Positions 1 to 5,493 of a stretch of DNA of 5,493 nucleotides are shown piece after piece. Source of the stretch: Thermoplasmata archaeon (GTDB lineage: Archaea > Thermoplasmatota > Thermoplasmata > Thermoplasmatales > Thermoplasmataceae). Location of the stretch: positions 1-5,493 of the forward strand of contig JAJZWN010000075.1 in the NCBI GenBank assembly GCA_021846695.1. Reading direction: 5' to 3'. Both the position numbers and the translations under genes were made by a program. Numbering within the stretch: the stretch's first letter is position 1; each line of letters opens with the position of its first letter. The notes beneath the pieces are model-generated. The model was not told where the DNA came from. It saw nothing but the letters and a program-made list of their open reading frames with translations, and made no database searches.

Positions 1-14
1 CCAAAAAACTAGAT

Positions 15-242
15 ATGAGAAGGGAAGGTGAATTTAACTACATGCTGGGAACTATACTGAAAGATTTACCCGATAGTGTCAGGGGCGCTTTAAGGGGAAG
101 CATTTACTCTATTACGTCAAAGAAGGGGATTAAGGATGCCAAGGATTATATAATCAAAAAGAAAGAGGACGGCACCATAAACGAGAAAATGGAGAAAAAC
201 CTTATAGACCTGATATACTCATATAGCAAATACAGGAACTGA
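15..242 (+). CDS. Small basic protein of unknown function, 75 aa or the C-terminal end of a longer one
   Basis: I do not recognise this protein. It is rich in Lys and charged residues, has no membrane segment, signal peptide or Cys pair, and reads as mostly helical, with a Gly/Ser-containing stretch (LRGSIYSITSKKG) near residues 27-39. The stop is a TGA at 240-242. The start is uncertain. The frame is open back to the window edge (Lys-Lys-Leu-Asp precedes Met1), so this may be the tail of a larger protein. A second in-frame ATG at 42 has an AGGTGA ribosome-binding-like sequence at 26-31, ten bases upstream, which would give a 66-residue product. A real gene is likely because the frame has natural-looking composition, ends just before an intergenic gap with the ileS promoter, and runs in the same direction as ileS. 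Its function and its link to ileS are unknown. Confidence 0.6.
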   Translation: MRREGEFNYMLGTILKDLPDSVRGALRGSIYSITSKKGIKDAKDYIIKKKEDGTINEKMEKNLIDLIYSYSKYRN

Positions 243-297
243 AAAATCTCAGGGTAATAAAAGCCTCAAAATCGGCCAAAAATATTTCTGTGTACTG

Positions 298-308
298 GCA
301 TTTTTGTT
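298..308 (+). terminator. Possible T-run transcription terminator after the first gene
   Basis: A run of five T (301-305, within CATTTTTGTT) lies about 60 bases after the stop of the upstream small gene. Archaeal RNA polymerase often terminates at such T-runs without a hairpin. A 4-bp GCCA/TGGC pair flanks the preceding 17 bases but is too weak to count as a stem. This is a guess from base content and position. Confidence 0.2.
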
Positions 309-320
309 AATACTAGGGAA

Positions 321-340
321 TTATAAAAAATAATAAATAC
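321..340 (+). promoter_or_regulatory. TATA-box promoter of ileS, predicted leaderless
   Basis: An A/T-only stretch (TTATAAAAAATAATAAATAC) sits just upstream of ileS. The segment around 332-339 is centred about 25 bases before the ATG at 361, the usual distance from an archaeal TATA box to the transcription start. No AG-rich ribosome binding site lies in the 20 bases before the ATG (TTATTACTCAACGGATA). Together these suggest that transcription starts at or within a few bases of the start codon, giving a leaderless mRNA. The exact box is uncertain because the whole stretch is A/T. Confidence 0.5.
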
Positions 341-360
341 ATTTTATTACTCAACGGATA

Positions 361-3300
361 ATGACTGCGAATTTTTACCAGACTATTGATGTTAACAAAT
401 CACTGATGGATATCGAGAAAGAAATAAGGAAATACTGGGAAGACAATAAAATTATCGAGAACATACTCCATAAGAGCAGGAATTTGAAGCAATATACATT
501 TCTAGAGGGTCCACCAACAGCCAACGGAAGGCCGCATGTAGGGCATCTTATGACAAGAACTGTAAAGGATACAGTCATGAGATACAAATATATGTCCGGC
601 TATGACATAGGGCGGAGAACAGGTGGCTGGGACTGTCATGGTTTGCCGGTCGAACTTGAGGCAGAGAAGCATTTTGGTTTTAATACAAAGAAAGAAATTG
701 AGGATTTTGGCATAGAAAAATTCAATGAATACTGCAGAAACAGTGTTTTTACATACATAGACGAGTGGAATGCCATAGACAGCGAGATAGGCTACTGGAT
801 CGATGAAAAGGACTCATATGTAACACTAAGGAACGATTATATGGAAAGTGAATGGTATGCCCTGAAGAAACTTTTCGAAGATAAAATGCTTGTAAAGGAT
901 TACAAGATAGTTCCCTACTGCCCCAGATGTGGGACATCCCTGAGTTCCCATGAAGTTGCCCAGGGTTATAAAAATACAGACGACACATCCGTGTATGTAA
1001 AATTCAGGGTAAAGAATAGCATGAACAGATACCTTATAGCATGGACAACAACACCATGGACATTGCCATCAAACGAGCTTCTTGTTGTCAACAAAGATTT
1101 AGAATACACTCTTGTTTCAGATGATGGAAACGAATACTATGTCCTGTCAGATATGGTACAATCGCTGTTCAAGAACCCCAAAGTTCTGAAAACCATGAAA
1201 GGCAGCGATCTTGTTGGCATCCGTTATGATCAGTTGATGTCCTTTTTGCATGTTGGTAAAAATGCACTTCAGGTTGTTGCTGGAGATTTTGTGACGGCAG
1301 AGGATGGTACAGGAATAGTGCATGCTGCACCGGCATTTGGTGCCGATGATTTCGACATAGCAAAGCAGTACAATATTGACCTTGTAAATCCCGTGGATTC
1401 TGAGGGAAAATTTGACAATAGTGTCCCATGGAAGAATAAATTCGTCATGGATACCAATTCAGAGATAATTGGATATCTAAAAGAGAATAAACTTCTGTTT
1501 AAAAGCCAGAAAATAAAACATACATACCCATTCTGCTACAGATGTGGAACTAAGCTTTTATACTACCCTCTGGATGCATGGTTTATCCGTGTTTCCACAA
1601 TAAGGGATCTTCTCAAGAAAAACAATGATAAGGTTAACTGGTATCCGGAATACCTAAAATATGGGAGATTCGGCAACTTCCTTGATGATGCAAAGGACTG
1701 GGCACTTAGCAGGAACAGGTACTGGGGGACACCACTGCCCATATGGAAATGCGCCAATGAGCACTATCTTGCCATAGGAGGCAGGGAAGACCTGGAAAAG
1801 TATGGTGGAAATATACCCGATGACCTTCACAGGCCATTCATTGACAATGTAAAACTAAAGTGCCCTGAATGTTCGGAACCTATGTCCAGGGAACCCTATG
1901 TCATAGATACCTGGTTTGACTCAGGGAGTGCAAGCTATGCCGCAATGCATTATCCATTCAATAAAAATTTCAACACAGAAAACATTCCCGTAGATTTTAT
2001 AACTGAAGCAATTGACCAGACACGGGGATGGTTCTACACGCTTCATGTAATAGCATCCCTTCTGTTCGGCAGAAACGCCTATACTAACGTTATGTCCATG
2101 AGTTTTATCCTGGACGAGAAAGGTCAGAAAATGAGCAAGAGCAAGGGCAACTTTGTCACAGCTAGCCAGTTCATATCTATGTATGGGGCTGATCCTGCAA
2201 GGTTATTCTTCTATACTGGCGCTCCATGGAATTCAAAATCTATAGATAAAAAACTCATAAATGATACCAGCAGGAAGGTATTTGGAACACTTTCGAACGT
2301 ATACTCATTTTTTGCTTCAAATGCAAACCTTGATGGATTTGTCTTCAAGGAACTGGAGGCACCAGAAAACTTGCTGGATAAATGGATTCTTTCCAGATTA
2401 AATACTACCATAGAAAATGTACGGAAAAACATGGACGAATTTGACATGCACATAGCCTTAAGGAATTTAATGGATCTGATCAATGATTTTTCCAATTATT
2501 ATCTCAGGCTTTCCAGAAAGAGATTCTGGGAAGGGGAACTGGATGAGGAAAAAAGGAAAGCATACGAAACATTGTATTATACCCTTATAAATATACTGAA
2601 AATGCTTGCACCCCTTGCCCCTTTCTATTCAGATTACATGTACCAGAAACTTTCCGGACCCGAAAAAACTATACATTCTGAAAAATATCCGGATCCTGAT
2701 AGTTCTTACATATATACAGATCTTGAAAAAGAATTCAAATACGCAATATCTATGATGGAGTTGTCCAGGCGTGCGCGGCAGGAGTCAAACATAAAGGGCA
2801 GGCAGGTTGTAAACGACATACTCGTATACAGTGACGTAAAATTAAACCAGTCCATACTTGATATAATATCTCCTGAGCTCAACGCCAGGGAAATCAAGTT
2901 TATCCCATTTGATGGAAGGCCTGTAAAAGTAACACTAAAACCTGTTTTCTCAAAGGTAGCTCCCATATTAAGGGGAGATACAAACAGGTTTGCAGAATAT
3001 CTGTCCGGTAGCGAAATATACAGCGAATTAAAAAATACGGGAAAAATAATCTATGGAGGAAATGAATTCACAGAAGAATTCTTAGAGATCCATGAGGAAC
3101 CATACCCGGAATATGCCTTTGCCAGCGATGAAAAAACCGGAATATCTGTATTTATTAACAAAAATATAGACACTGATCTGCTGCTTGCCGGATATGCCCG
3201 GGAAATCATAAGGAGAATCCAGATTATGAGAAAAGATCTCAACCTGGAATATTCAGCAAACATCAAAACCACTATCAACGCAGTAGGTGACATAAGAAAA

Positions 3301-3435
3301 TCTATTGATAAATTCAAAGATCTTATACAAAAGGAAACGTTGAGCAAAAGCATAGAATTTTCCTCATCCAGTGACGGAAAAACATGGGAGATAGATGGAG
3401 AAAATGTTCAGATAAGGATAATTCCGGTTAATTAA
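361..3435 (+). CDS. ileS: Isoleucyl-tRNA synthetase (EC 6.1.1.5), archaeal/eukaryote-like long form
   Basis: Charges tRNA-Ile with isoleucine in the cytoplasm and hydrolyses mischarged Val-tRNA. The 1024-residue length fits the archaeal long form. The class I HIGH motif is HVGH at 59-62, in the family context GPPTANGRPHVGH. KMSKS is at 590-594. The CP1 editing domain (about 185-400) has the Thr-rich peptide WTTTPWTLPSN (228-238) and GTGIVHAAPAFGADD, with His321 and Asp330 matching known editing residues. Zinc-binding Cys pairs are at 187/190, 392/395 and 501/504. Further signatures are SRNRYWGTPLPIW (450-462), WFDSGS (518-523) and DQTRGWF (552-558). The region from about 670 to 830 is the anticodon-binding helical domain, followed by the C-terminal domain of archaeal IleRS. 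Residue 550 is Ala (EAIDQTRGWF), where I recall Gly in many homologues. The start at 361 fits the conserved N-terminus and the leaderless promoter. The gene is complete and ends in TAA, overlapping trmG10 tail to tail. Confidence 0.98.
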   Translation: MTANFYQTIDVNKSLMDIEKEIRKYWEDNKIIENILHKSRNLKQYTFLEGPPTANGRPHVGHLMTRTVKDTVMRYKYMSGYDIGRRTGGWDCHGLPVELEAEKHFGFNTKKEIEDFGIEKFNEYCRNSVFTYIDEWNAIDSEIGYWIDEKDSYVTLRNDYMESEWYALKKLFEDKMLVKDYKIVPYCPRCGTSLSSHEVAQGYKNTDDTSVYVKFRVKNSMNRYLIAWTTTPWTLPSNELLVVNKDLEYTLVSDDGNEYYVLSDMVQSLFKNPKVLKTMKGSDLVGIRYDQLMSFLHVGKNALQVVAGDFVTAEDGTGIVHAAPAFGADDFDIAKQYNIDLVNPVDSEGKFDNSVPWKNKFVMDTNSEIIGYLKENKLLFKSQKIKHTYPFCYRCGTKLLYYPLDAWFIRVSTIRDLLKKNNDKVNWYPEYLKYGRFGNFLDDAKDWALSRNRYWGTPLPIWKCANEHYLAIGGREDLEKYGGNIPDDLHRPFIDNVKLKCPECSEPMSREPYVIDTWFDSGSASYAAMHYPFNKNFNTENIPVDFITEAIDQTRGWFYTLHVIASLLFGRNAYTNVMSMSFILDEKGQKMSKSKGNFVTASQFISMYGADPARLFFYTGAPWNSKSIDKKLINDTSRKVFGTLSNVYSFFASNANLDGFVFKELEAPENLLDKWILSRLNTTIENVRKNMDEFDMHIALRNLMDLINDFSNYYLRLSRKRFWEGELDEEKRKAYETLYYTLINILKMLAPLAPFYSDYMYQKLSGPEKTIHSEKYPDPDSSYIYTDLEKEFKYAISMMELSRRARQESNIKGRQVVNDILVYSDVKLNQSILDIISPELNAREIKFIPFDGRPVKVTLKPVFSKVAPILRGDTNRFAEYLSGSEIYSELKNTGKIIYGGNEFTEEFLEIHEEPYPEYAFASDEKTGISVFINKNIDTDLLLAGYAREIIRRIQIMRKDLNLEYSANIKTTINAVGDIRKSIDKFKDLIQKETLSKSIEFSSSSDGKTWEIDGENVQIRIIPVN

Positions 3436-3436
3436 C
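3427..3436. repeat. Perfect 10-bp palindrome holding the stop codons of two convergent genes
   Basis: GTTAATTAAC is its own reverse complement. On the plus strand it reads Val-Asn-stop for ileS (stop 3433-3435). On the minus strand it reads Val-Asn-stop for trmG10 (stop 3428-3430). The two coding regions therefore share 8 bases, and no intergenic terminator can exist between them. Confidence 0.9.
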
Positions 3437-4399
3437 TTTAGACAAAATTACAAATTGCCTTATCAGGGATTTATGTTGGTACACAGGCACTATTTTTTCT
3501 ATATTGAAATAGTCCCGTGCATAATTCAGAAACTGGATATTGTTTACTATTATTGAGCATTTGCCACTGCTTTTCAGTAGTTCATTGAATTTAATAAATG
3601 ATTCCTTATATAGCTCCACTATGTCATGATTGTTAATGCCAGAGCTTCTTCCGTAGGGCATGTCCGTAACTATGCCATCTACCCTTTTATCTATTGAAAG
3701 TTCTGCAATGTCCAAATTATACATTTTGTAATCCTCTATGCCGAAATATTTAAAATTCAATTTTGTGCCCATAACCATATTAAGTGACGAATCATTTCCT
3801 ATAATTTTTCTGCCGAGCATGGACGCTTCTATCAGTATGCCACCTGTCCCGCAGAATGGATCAAGGACTGTATCACCTTCAACAGTCCCTGAGGTGTTAA
3901 CAAGATATCTGGCATATTTGGGATGAAGGGAAACAGGAGAAAAAAAAGGTCTCATAGGGGCTCTTCTTTCCTCAAACCTTTTTTTATCCCTTTCATATAT
4001 AAGAATGCAGAGATACCATTTATCAATGAAAATAGCCCTGACCTTGAAATCTGGGTTCTTAAAGGATATTCTTCCATGGCCACCAAGGTTTTTGCCTATT
4101 TCTGATTCGAGGTTTTCTGTTTCTGTCTTTGGTTTTCCAATAACTCTCACATAAAAAAGGCCCTCCGGCATTCCGGATCCCAAAAAATCATCGTAATAAT
4201 CATTTTCTTCAACGATTCGGGATATATAATTGGTAAATGCAGAATTCATTGCCCTATCCGGGTTTCCATCTATCACTATAAATTTATTTTCCAGATAAAT
4301 TATCTGAAAATCCCTGTAGGTTTCCTGGAGACATTTTATTTCGGTACGGGCAATCTCAATATTTTCACCGGATATCTCTAAAATATATCTACTGCTCAT
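3428..4399 (-). CDS. trmG10: tRNA (guanine(10)-N2)-dimethyltransferase, THUMP plus Rossmann methylase (Trm-G10/Trm11 family)
   Basis: Predicted to methylate N2 of G10 in tRNA using S-adenosylmethionine. With the start chosen here it has 323 residues. The N-terminal part (about 5-135) fits a THUMP-containing RNA-binding region, opening with RYILEISGENIEIARTEI. A linker with RRAPMRPFF and SLHPKYARYLVN (about 145-168) is typical of the family. The methylase follows: motif I DPFCGTGG at 180-187, an acidic strand end GND at 201-203, and the catalytic motif DMPYG at 246-250 (D/N-x-P-Y class, used on exocyclic amines). The frame extends upstream to an ATG at 4462. I prefer the ATG at 4399 because the domain begins right there, the extra 21 residues would overlap rpoL by 74 bases, and the shorter start leaves an 11-base overlap typical of an operon. 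No ribosome binding site is visible, so translation probably couples to rpoL. A related Trm11-like specificity is the main alternative. Confidence 0.9.
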   Translation of the reverse strand: MSSRYILEISGENIEIARTEIKCLQETYRDFQIIYLENKFIVIDGNPDRAMNSAFTNYISRIVEENDYYDDFLGSGMPEGLFYVRVIGKPKTETENLESEIGKNLGGHGRISFKNPDFKVRAIFIDKWYLCILIYERDKKRFEERRAPMRPFFSPVSLHPKYARYLVNTSGTVEGDTVLDPFCGTGGILIEASMLGRKIIGNDSSLNMVMGTKLNFKYFGIEDYKMYNLDIAELSIDKRVDGIVTDMPYGRSSGINNHDIVELYKESFIKFNELLKSSGKCSIIVNNIQFLNYARDYFNIEKIVPVYQHKSLIRQFVILSKVN

Positions 4400-4703
4400 T
4401 TTTTTCTGTACTGCTTTCAGTTTTTCCAAGTTCTTTCTGCAGTTCTGTATACAATGATTCATAAAGTTTATTCATGCGTTTTATGGTTCTTTTAATGGCT
4501 GCCTGGGGTTTTCCGGTGCTGACCTTCACATAAATTTGTGGATTGTCTATATCTGGATGCTTTATATAATAATATGACTCTACAACCTTATCATCTTTCA
4601 GTATTTCTTCGGCTAATGGCCTTAAAAGGGTATTGTCATAATTTATCATTTCCACTTTAATTGAATCCTTGTCCTTTGAAATAATATTAAATTTGGAATC
4701 CAT
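4389..4703 (-). CDS. rpoL: DNA-directed RNA polymerase subunit L (Rpo11, RPB11-like)
   Basis: Assembly subunit of archaeal RNA polymerase, expected to pair with subunit D (Rpo3) much as the bacterial alpha N-terminal domains dimerise. It has 104 residues; family members usually have about 90-100. Recognition rests on the core from residue 23 to about 88: NTLLRPLAEEILKDDKVVES, then YYIKHPDIDNPQIYVKV (HP-x-x-D-x-P-x-I at 49-57), then GKPQAAIKRTIKRM leading into the long C-terminal helix. The last dozen residues are a charged Ser/Thr/Glu/Lys tail, probably disordered. Where many homologues have Asp-His-Thr, this one has Asp-Asn-Thr (23-25). It is the first gene of a two-gene unit with trmG10, which starts 11 bases before the rpoL stop (TAG). 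The ATG at 4703 has no ribosome binding site but lies about 25 bases after a TATA box, which suggests a leaderless mRNA. Confidence 0.92.
   Translation of the reverse strand: MDSKFNIISKDKDSIKVEMINYDNTLLRPLAEEILKDDKVVESYYYIKHPDIDNPQIYVKVSTGKPQAAIKRTIKRMNKLYESLYTELQKELGKTESSTEKNEQ
4399..4405 (-). other. Run of seven A at the rpoL/trmG10 overlap
   Basis: Read on the minus strand, seven consecutive A end on the A of the trmG10 ATG, inside the last codons of rpoL (GAA AAA AAT GAG CAG TAG). The trmG10 frame is +1 relative to rpoL. Such homopolymers can allow polymerase or ribosome slippage, but nothing here proves it. The plainer reading is an A-rich spacer for termination and re-initiation. Confidence 0.5.
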
Positions 4704-4723
4704 AGAGCCTTATTTTAAATTAG

Positions 4724-4733
4724 TATATATTTA
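4724..4733 (-). promoter_or_regulatory. TATA-box promoter of rpoL-trmG10, predicted leaderless
   Basis: On the minus strand this reads TAAATATATA, a good archaeal TATA box. Its centre is about 25 bases before the A of the rpoL ATG (4703), so transcription should start at or next to the start codon. The bases between (CTAATTTAAAATAAGGCTCT) hold no convincing ribosome binding site. A second A/T box on the same strand near 4762-4771 would give a leader of about 40 bases and is less favoured. Confidence 0.6.
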
Positions 4734-4785
4734 TTATCAAAAAATCTAAAAATTAACCAAGGTTTTTAAATTTCTCACATGTTGA

Positions 4786-4797
4786 ATGCCAGGGCAT
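4786..4797. repeat. Short perfect dyad ATGCC-AG-GGCAT
   Basis: Five-base arms are perfectly complementary with a two-base spacer, too tight for an RNA hairpin but a plausible binding site for a dimeric DNA-binding protein. It lies between the rpoL and EF1A promoters, overlapping neither. A dyad this short can occur by chance. Confidence 0.35.
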
Positions 4798-4801
4798 CTC
4801 A

Positions 4802-4825
4802 AAGGGAGCATTAAATTTGCCCCTT
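4802..4825. repeat. Inverted repeat (8-bp stem with one bulge, 7-base loop)
   Basis: The arms AAGGGAGCA (4802-4810) and TGCCCCTT (4818-4825) pair over 8 bp with A4807 bulged out, around the loop TTAAATT. The stem is GC-rich in an otherwise A/T region. No T-run follows on the plus strand, so it is not a classical terminator. It could fold only in a transcript starting further upstream than the main EF1A promoter, or act as a DNA site. Confidence 0.45.
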
Positions 4826-4875
4826 GCTATATATATTGGAGGATAAGAGTATATTGAATTAATGGACAATTGATA

Positions 4876-4893
4876 AAGAAAGATATTTAAATA
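4876..4893 (+). promoter_or_regulatory. TATA box and BRE of the EF1A promoter
   Basis: TATTTAAATA (4884-4893) matches the archaeal TATA consensus, and the purine-rich AAGAAAGA just upstream fits a TFB recognition element. Transcription should start about 25 bases past the box centre, near 4914-4917, giving a leader of some 33-36 bases. A weaker TTATAT at 4902-4907 would start transcription near 4930. Confidence 0.65.
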
Positions 4894-4916
4894 TTAAAGT
4901 ATTATATGGTAAAGAA

Positions 4917-4931
4917 AGGATTACTAATCCT
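4917..4931 (+). promoter_or_regulatory. Perfect stem-loop at the predicted 5' end of the EF1A mRNA
   Basis: AGGATT-ACT-AATCCT has 6-bp perfect arms and a three-base loop. It begins within a few bases of the transcription start predicted from the TATA box and ends 5 bases before the ribosome binding site. As RNA it would form a small 5'-terminal hairpin that leaves the AGGTGA site free. As DNA it could be an operator at the start site. The structure is seen directly; the role is inference. Confidence 0.5.
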
Positions 4932-4936
4932 AGTTA

Positions 4937-4943
4937 AAGGTGA
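4937..4943 (+). promoter_or_regulatory. Strong ribosome binding site of EF1A
   Basis: AAGGTGA contains AGGTGA, fully complementary to the anti-Shine-Dalgarno end of archaeal 16S rRNA, with six bases before the ATG at 4950. It fixes the start codon and contrasts with ileS and rpoL, which have no such site. Confidence 0.85.
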
Positions 4944-4949
4944 AAGAAA

Positions 4950-5493
4950 ATGGCAGAATTACCACATATGAACTTAGTTATAATAGGGCATGTCGATCAT
5001 GGGAAGTCTACCTTCGTCGGGAGATTATTGTTCGAGCACGGAGAGATTCCACAGCACATAATAGATGAGTACAAGAAAGAGTCAGAAGAGAAGGGAAAGG
5101 CAACATTCGAGTTTGCATGGGTCATGGATCGGTTTAAGGAAGAAAGAGAAAGAGGAGTTACAATAGACCTTACCCATAGAAAGTTCCAGACAGACAAGTA
5201 CTACTTTACTATTATTGATGCACCGGGACACAGGGACTTTGTCAAAAACATGATTACTGGAACCAGCCAGGCAGATGCTGCAGTTCTTGTTGTTTCAGCA
5301 AGAGAAGGAGAGGGTGTAATGGCACAAACAAGAGAGCATGCTTTCCTTGCCAGAACACTTGGTGTCTCGCAGCTTATAGTTGCAATTAACAAGATGGACT
5401 CAACTCAACCGCCCTTCAGCGAAAAAAGATTCAACGAAGTTAAGGAACAGGTTACCAAATTGCTTACCCCAATCGGATTCAGAGATGTCCCCA
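4950..5493 (+). CDS. tuf: Translation elongation factor 1-alpha (aEF1A/EF-Tu), 5' part, cut off by the window end
   Basis: GTPase that carries aminoacyl-tRNA to the ribosomal A site. The visible 181 residues cover most of the GTP-binding domain. The P-loop is GHVDHGKS (13-20). Switch I follows, with ERGVTID (67-73) carrying the conserved Thr71. The G3 motif DAPGH (90-94) includes the His that positions the hydrolytic water, and G4 is NKMD (147-150). The G5 motif and domains 2 and 3 lie beyond the window; archaeal family members have about 420-435 residues. The [14 protein letters not shown] opening is typical of archaeal EF1A and agrees with the AGGTGA site six bases before the ATG. The frame is open to the last base. 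The paralogue SelB and the release or decay factors of the same superfamily are unlikely, because the switch and N-terminal sequences follow EF1A closely. A strong promoter and ribosome binding site fit an abundant protein. Confidence 0.96.
   Translation, partial: MAELPHMNLVIIGHVDHGKSTFVGRLLFEHGEIPQHIIDEYKKESEEKGKATFEFAWVMDRFKEERERGVTIDLTHRKFQTDKYYFTIIDAPGHRDFVKNMITGTSQADAAVLVVSAREGEGVMAQTREHAFLARTLGVSQLIVAINKMDSTQPPFSEKRFNEVKEQVTKLLTPIGFRDVP

Larger units (their letters stand above)
4704..4949. other. Divergent intergenic region between rpoL and EF1A
   Basis: These 246 bases contain no credible coding region; the longest ATG-initiated frame I traced is an 11-codon one at 4779-4814. The region holds the rpoL promoter on the left, the EF1A promoter, leader and ribosome binding site on the right, and in the middle two further plus-strand A/T boxes (4762-4771 and 4828-4837) together with two dyad symmetries. 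For the archaeal genes in this window it is a long gap, about twice the one before ileS. Confidence 0.7.

Noticed and set aside
243..360. Possible small RNA or tRNA in the gap before ileS
   Set aside because: There is no cloverleaf, no box C/D or other recognisable motif, and no GC-rich stem. The gap is explained by a T-run and the ileS promoter.
749..1757. Several minus-strand open frames of 60-90 codons inside ileS
   Set aside because: They are shadows of the conserved synthetase frame, with Cys/His/Ser-rich, unnatural composition and no promoter or ribosome binding site.
2211..3353. Minus-strand open frames of about 86-100 codons in the 3' half of ileS
   Set aside because: These are antisense to a clearly coding, conserved region, with Phe/Ser/Leu-rich composition as expected for the complement of Lys/Glu-rich codons.
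3738..4105. Two plus-strand open frames inside trmG10
   Set aside because: They lie opposite the conserved methylase motifs and have no start signals, so they are shadows.
4400..4462. Longer N-terminus of the methyltransferase starting at ATG 4462 (21 extra residues)
   Set aside because: It would overlap rpoL by 74 bases, lacks a ribosome binding site, and the extra residues are simply the other frame of the rpoL C-terminus. The recognisable domain begins at the ATG at 4399.
4748..4771. A/T-rich imperfect symmetry around AACC-AA-GGTT
   Set aside because: Only four bases pair before the symmetry fails, and the flanking A and T runs make chance matches likely.
4779..4814. Eleven-codon ATG frame in the rpoL/EF1A gap
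   Set aside because: It has no ribosome binding site, the nearest A/T box is too close to serve as its promoter, and it is too short to support as a peptide.

Overview
The window looks like a piece of an AT-rich archaeal chromosome, most likely from the Thermoplasmata (Thermoplasma, Ferroplasma, Picrophilus or Cuniculiplasma relatives). The reasons are an archaeal RNA polymerase subunit L (Rpo11), an archaeal elongation factor 1-alpha, and an archaeal THUMP-type tRNA G10 methyltransferase. TATA-box promoters sit about 25 bases ahead of start codons, and ATA (Ile) and AGG/AGA (Arg) codons are used heavily. The lineage is an inference from style and gene content; no database search was possible.

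Layout. Positions 15-242 (+) hold a small, basic, unrecognised protein whose reading frame is still open at the window edge. A 118-base gap with a TATA-like promoter leads into a complete isoleucyl-tRNA synthetase gene (ileS, 361-3435, +). The ileS gene meets trmG10 (3428-4399, -) tail to tail. The two overlap by 8 bases inside a perfect 10-bp palindrome, so both proteins end in Val-Asn-stop. rpoL (4389-4703, -) lies just upstream of trmG10, overlaps it by 11 bases, and shares its promoter. A 246-base divergent intergenic region (4704-4949) follows, carrying promoters in both directions and several dyad symmetries. The window ends in the first 181 codons of the elongation factor 1-alpha gene (4950 onward, +).

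Together this is an information-processing neighbourhood: tRNA charging, tRNA modification, transcription, and delivery of aminoacyl-tRNA to the ribosome. Start-signal use is mixed. ileS and rpoL have a TATA box about 25 bases before the ATG and no ribosome binding site, which points to leaderless mRNAs. The elongation factor gene has a TATA box, a short leader and a perfect AGGTGA site.

I see no mobile element, CRISPR array, tRNA/rRNA gene or defence system, and no clear sign of a new multi-gene system. The less ordinary signals are small: a perfect stem-loop at the predicted 5' end of the elongation factor mRNA, paired dyads in the rpoL/EF1A gap, the shared-stop palindrome, a seven-A run exactly at the rpoL/trmG10 junction, and the uncharacterised small protein at the left edge.
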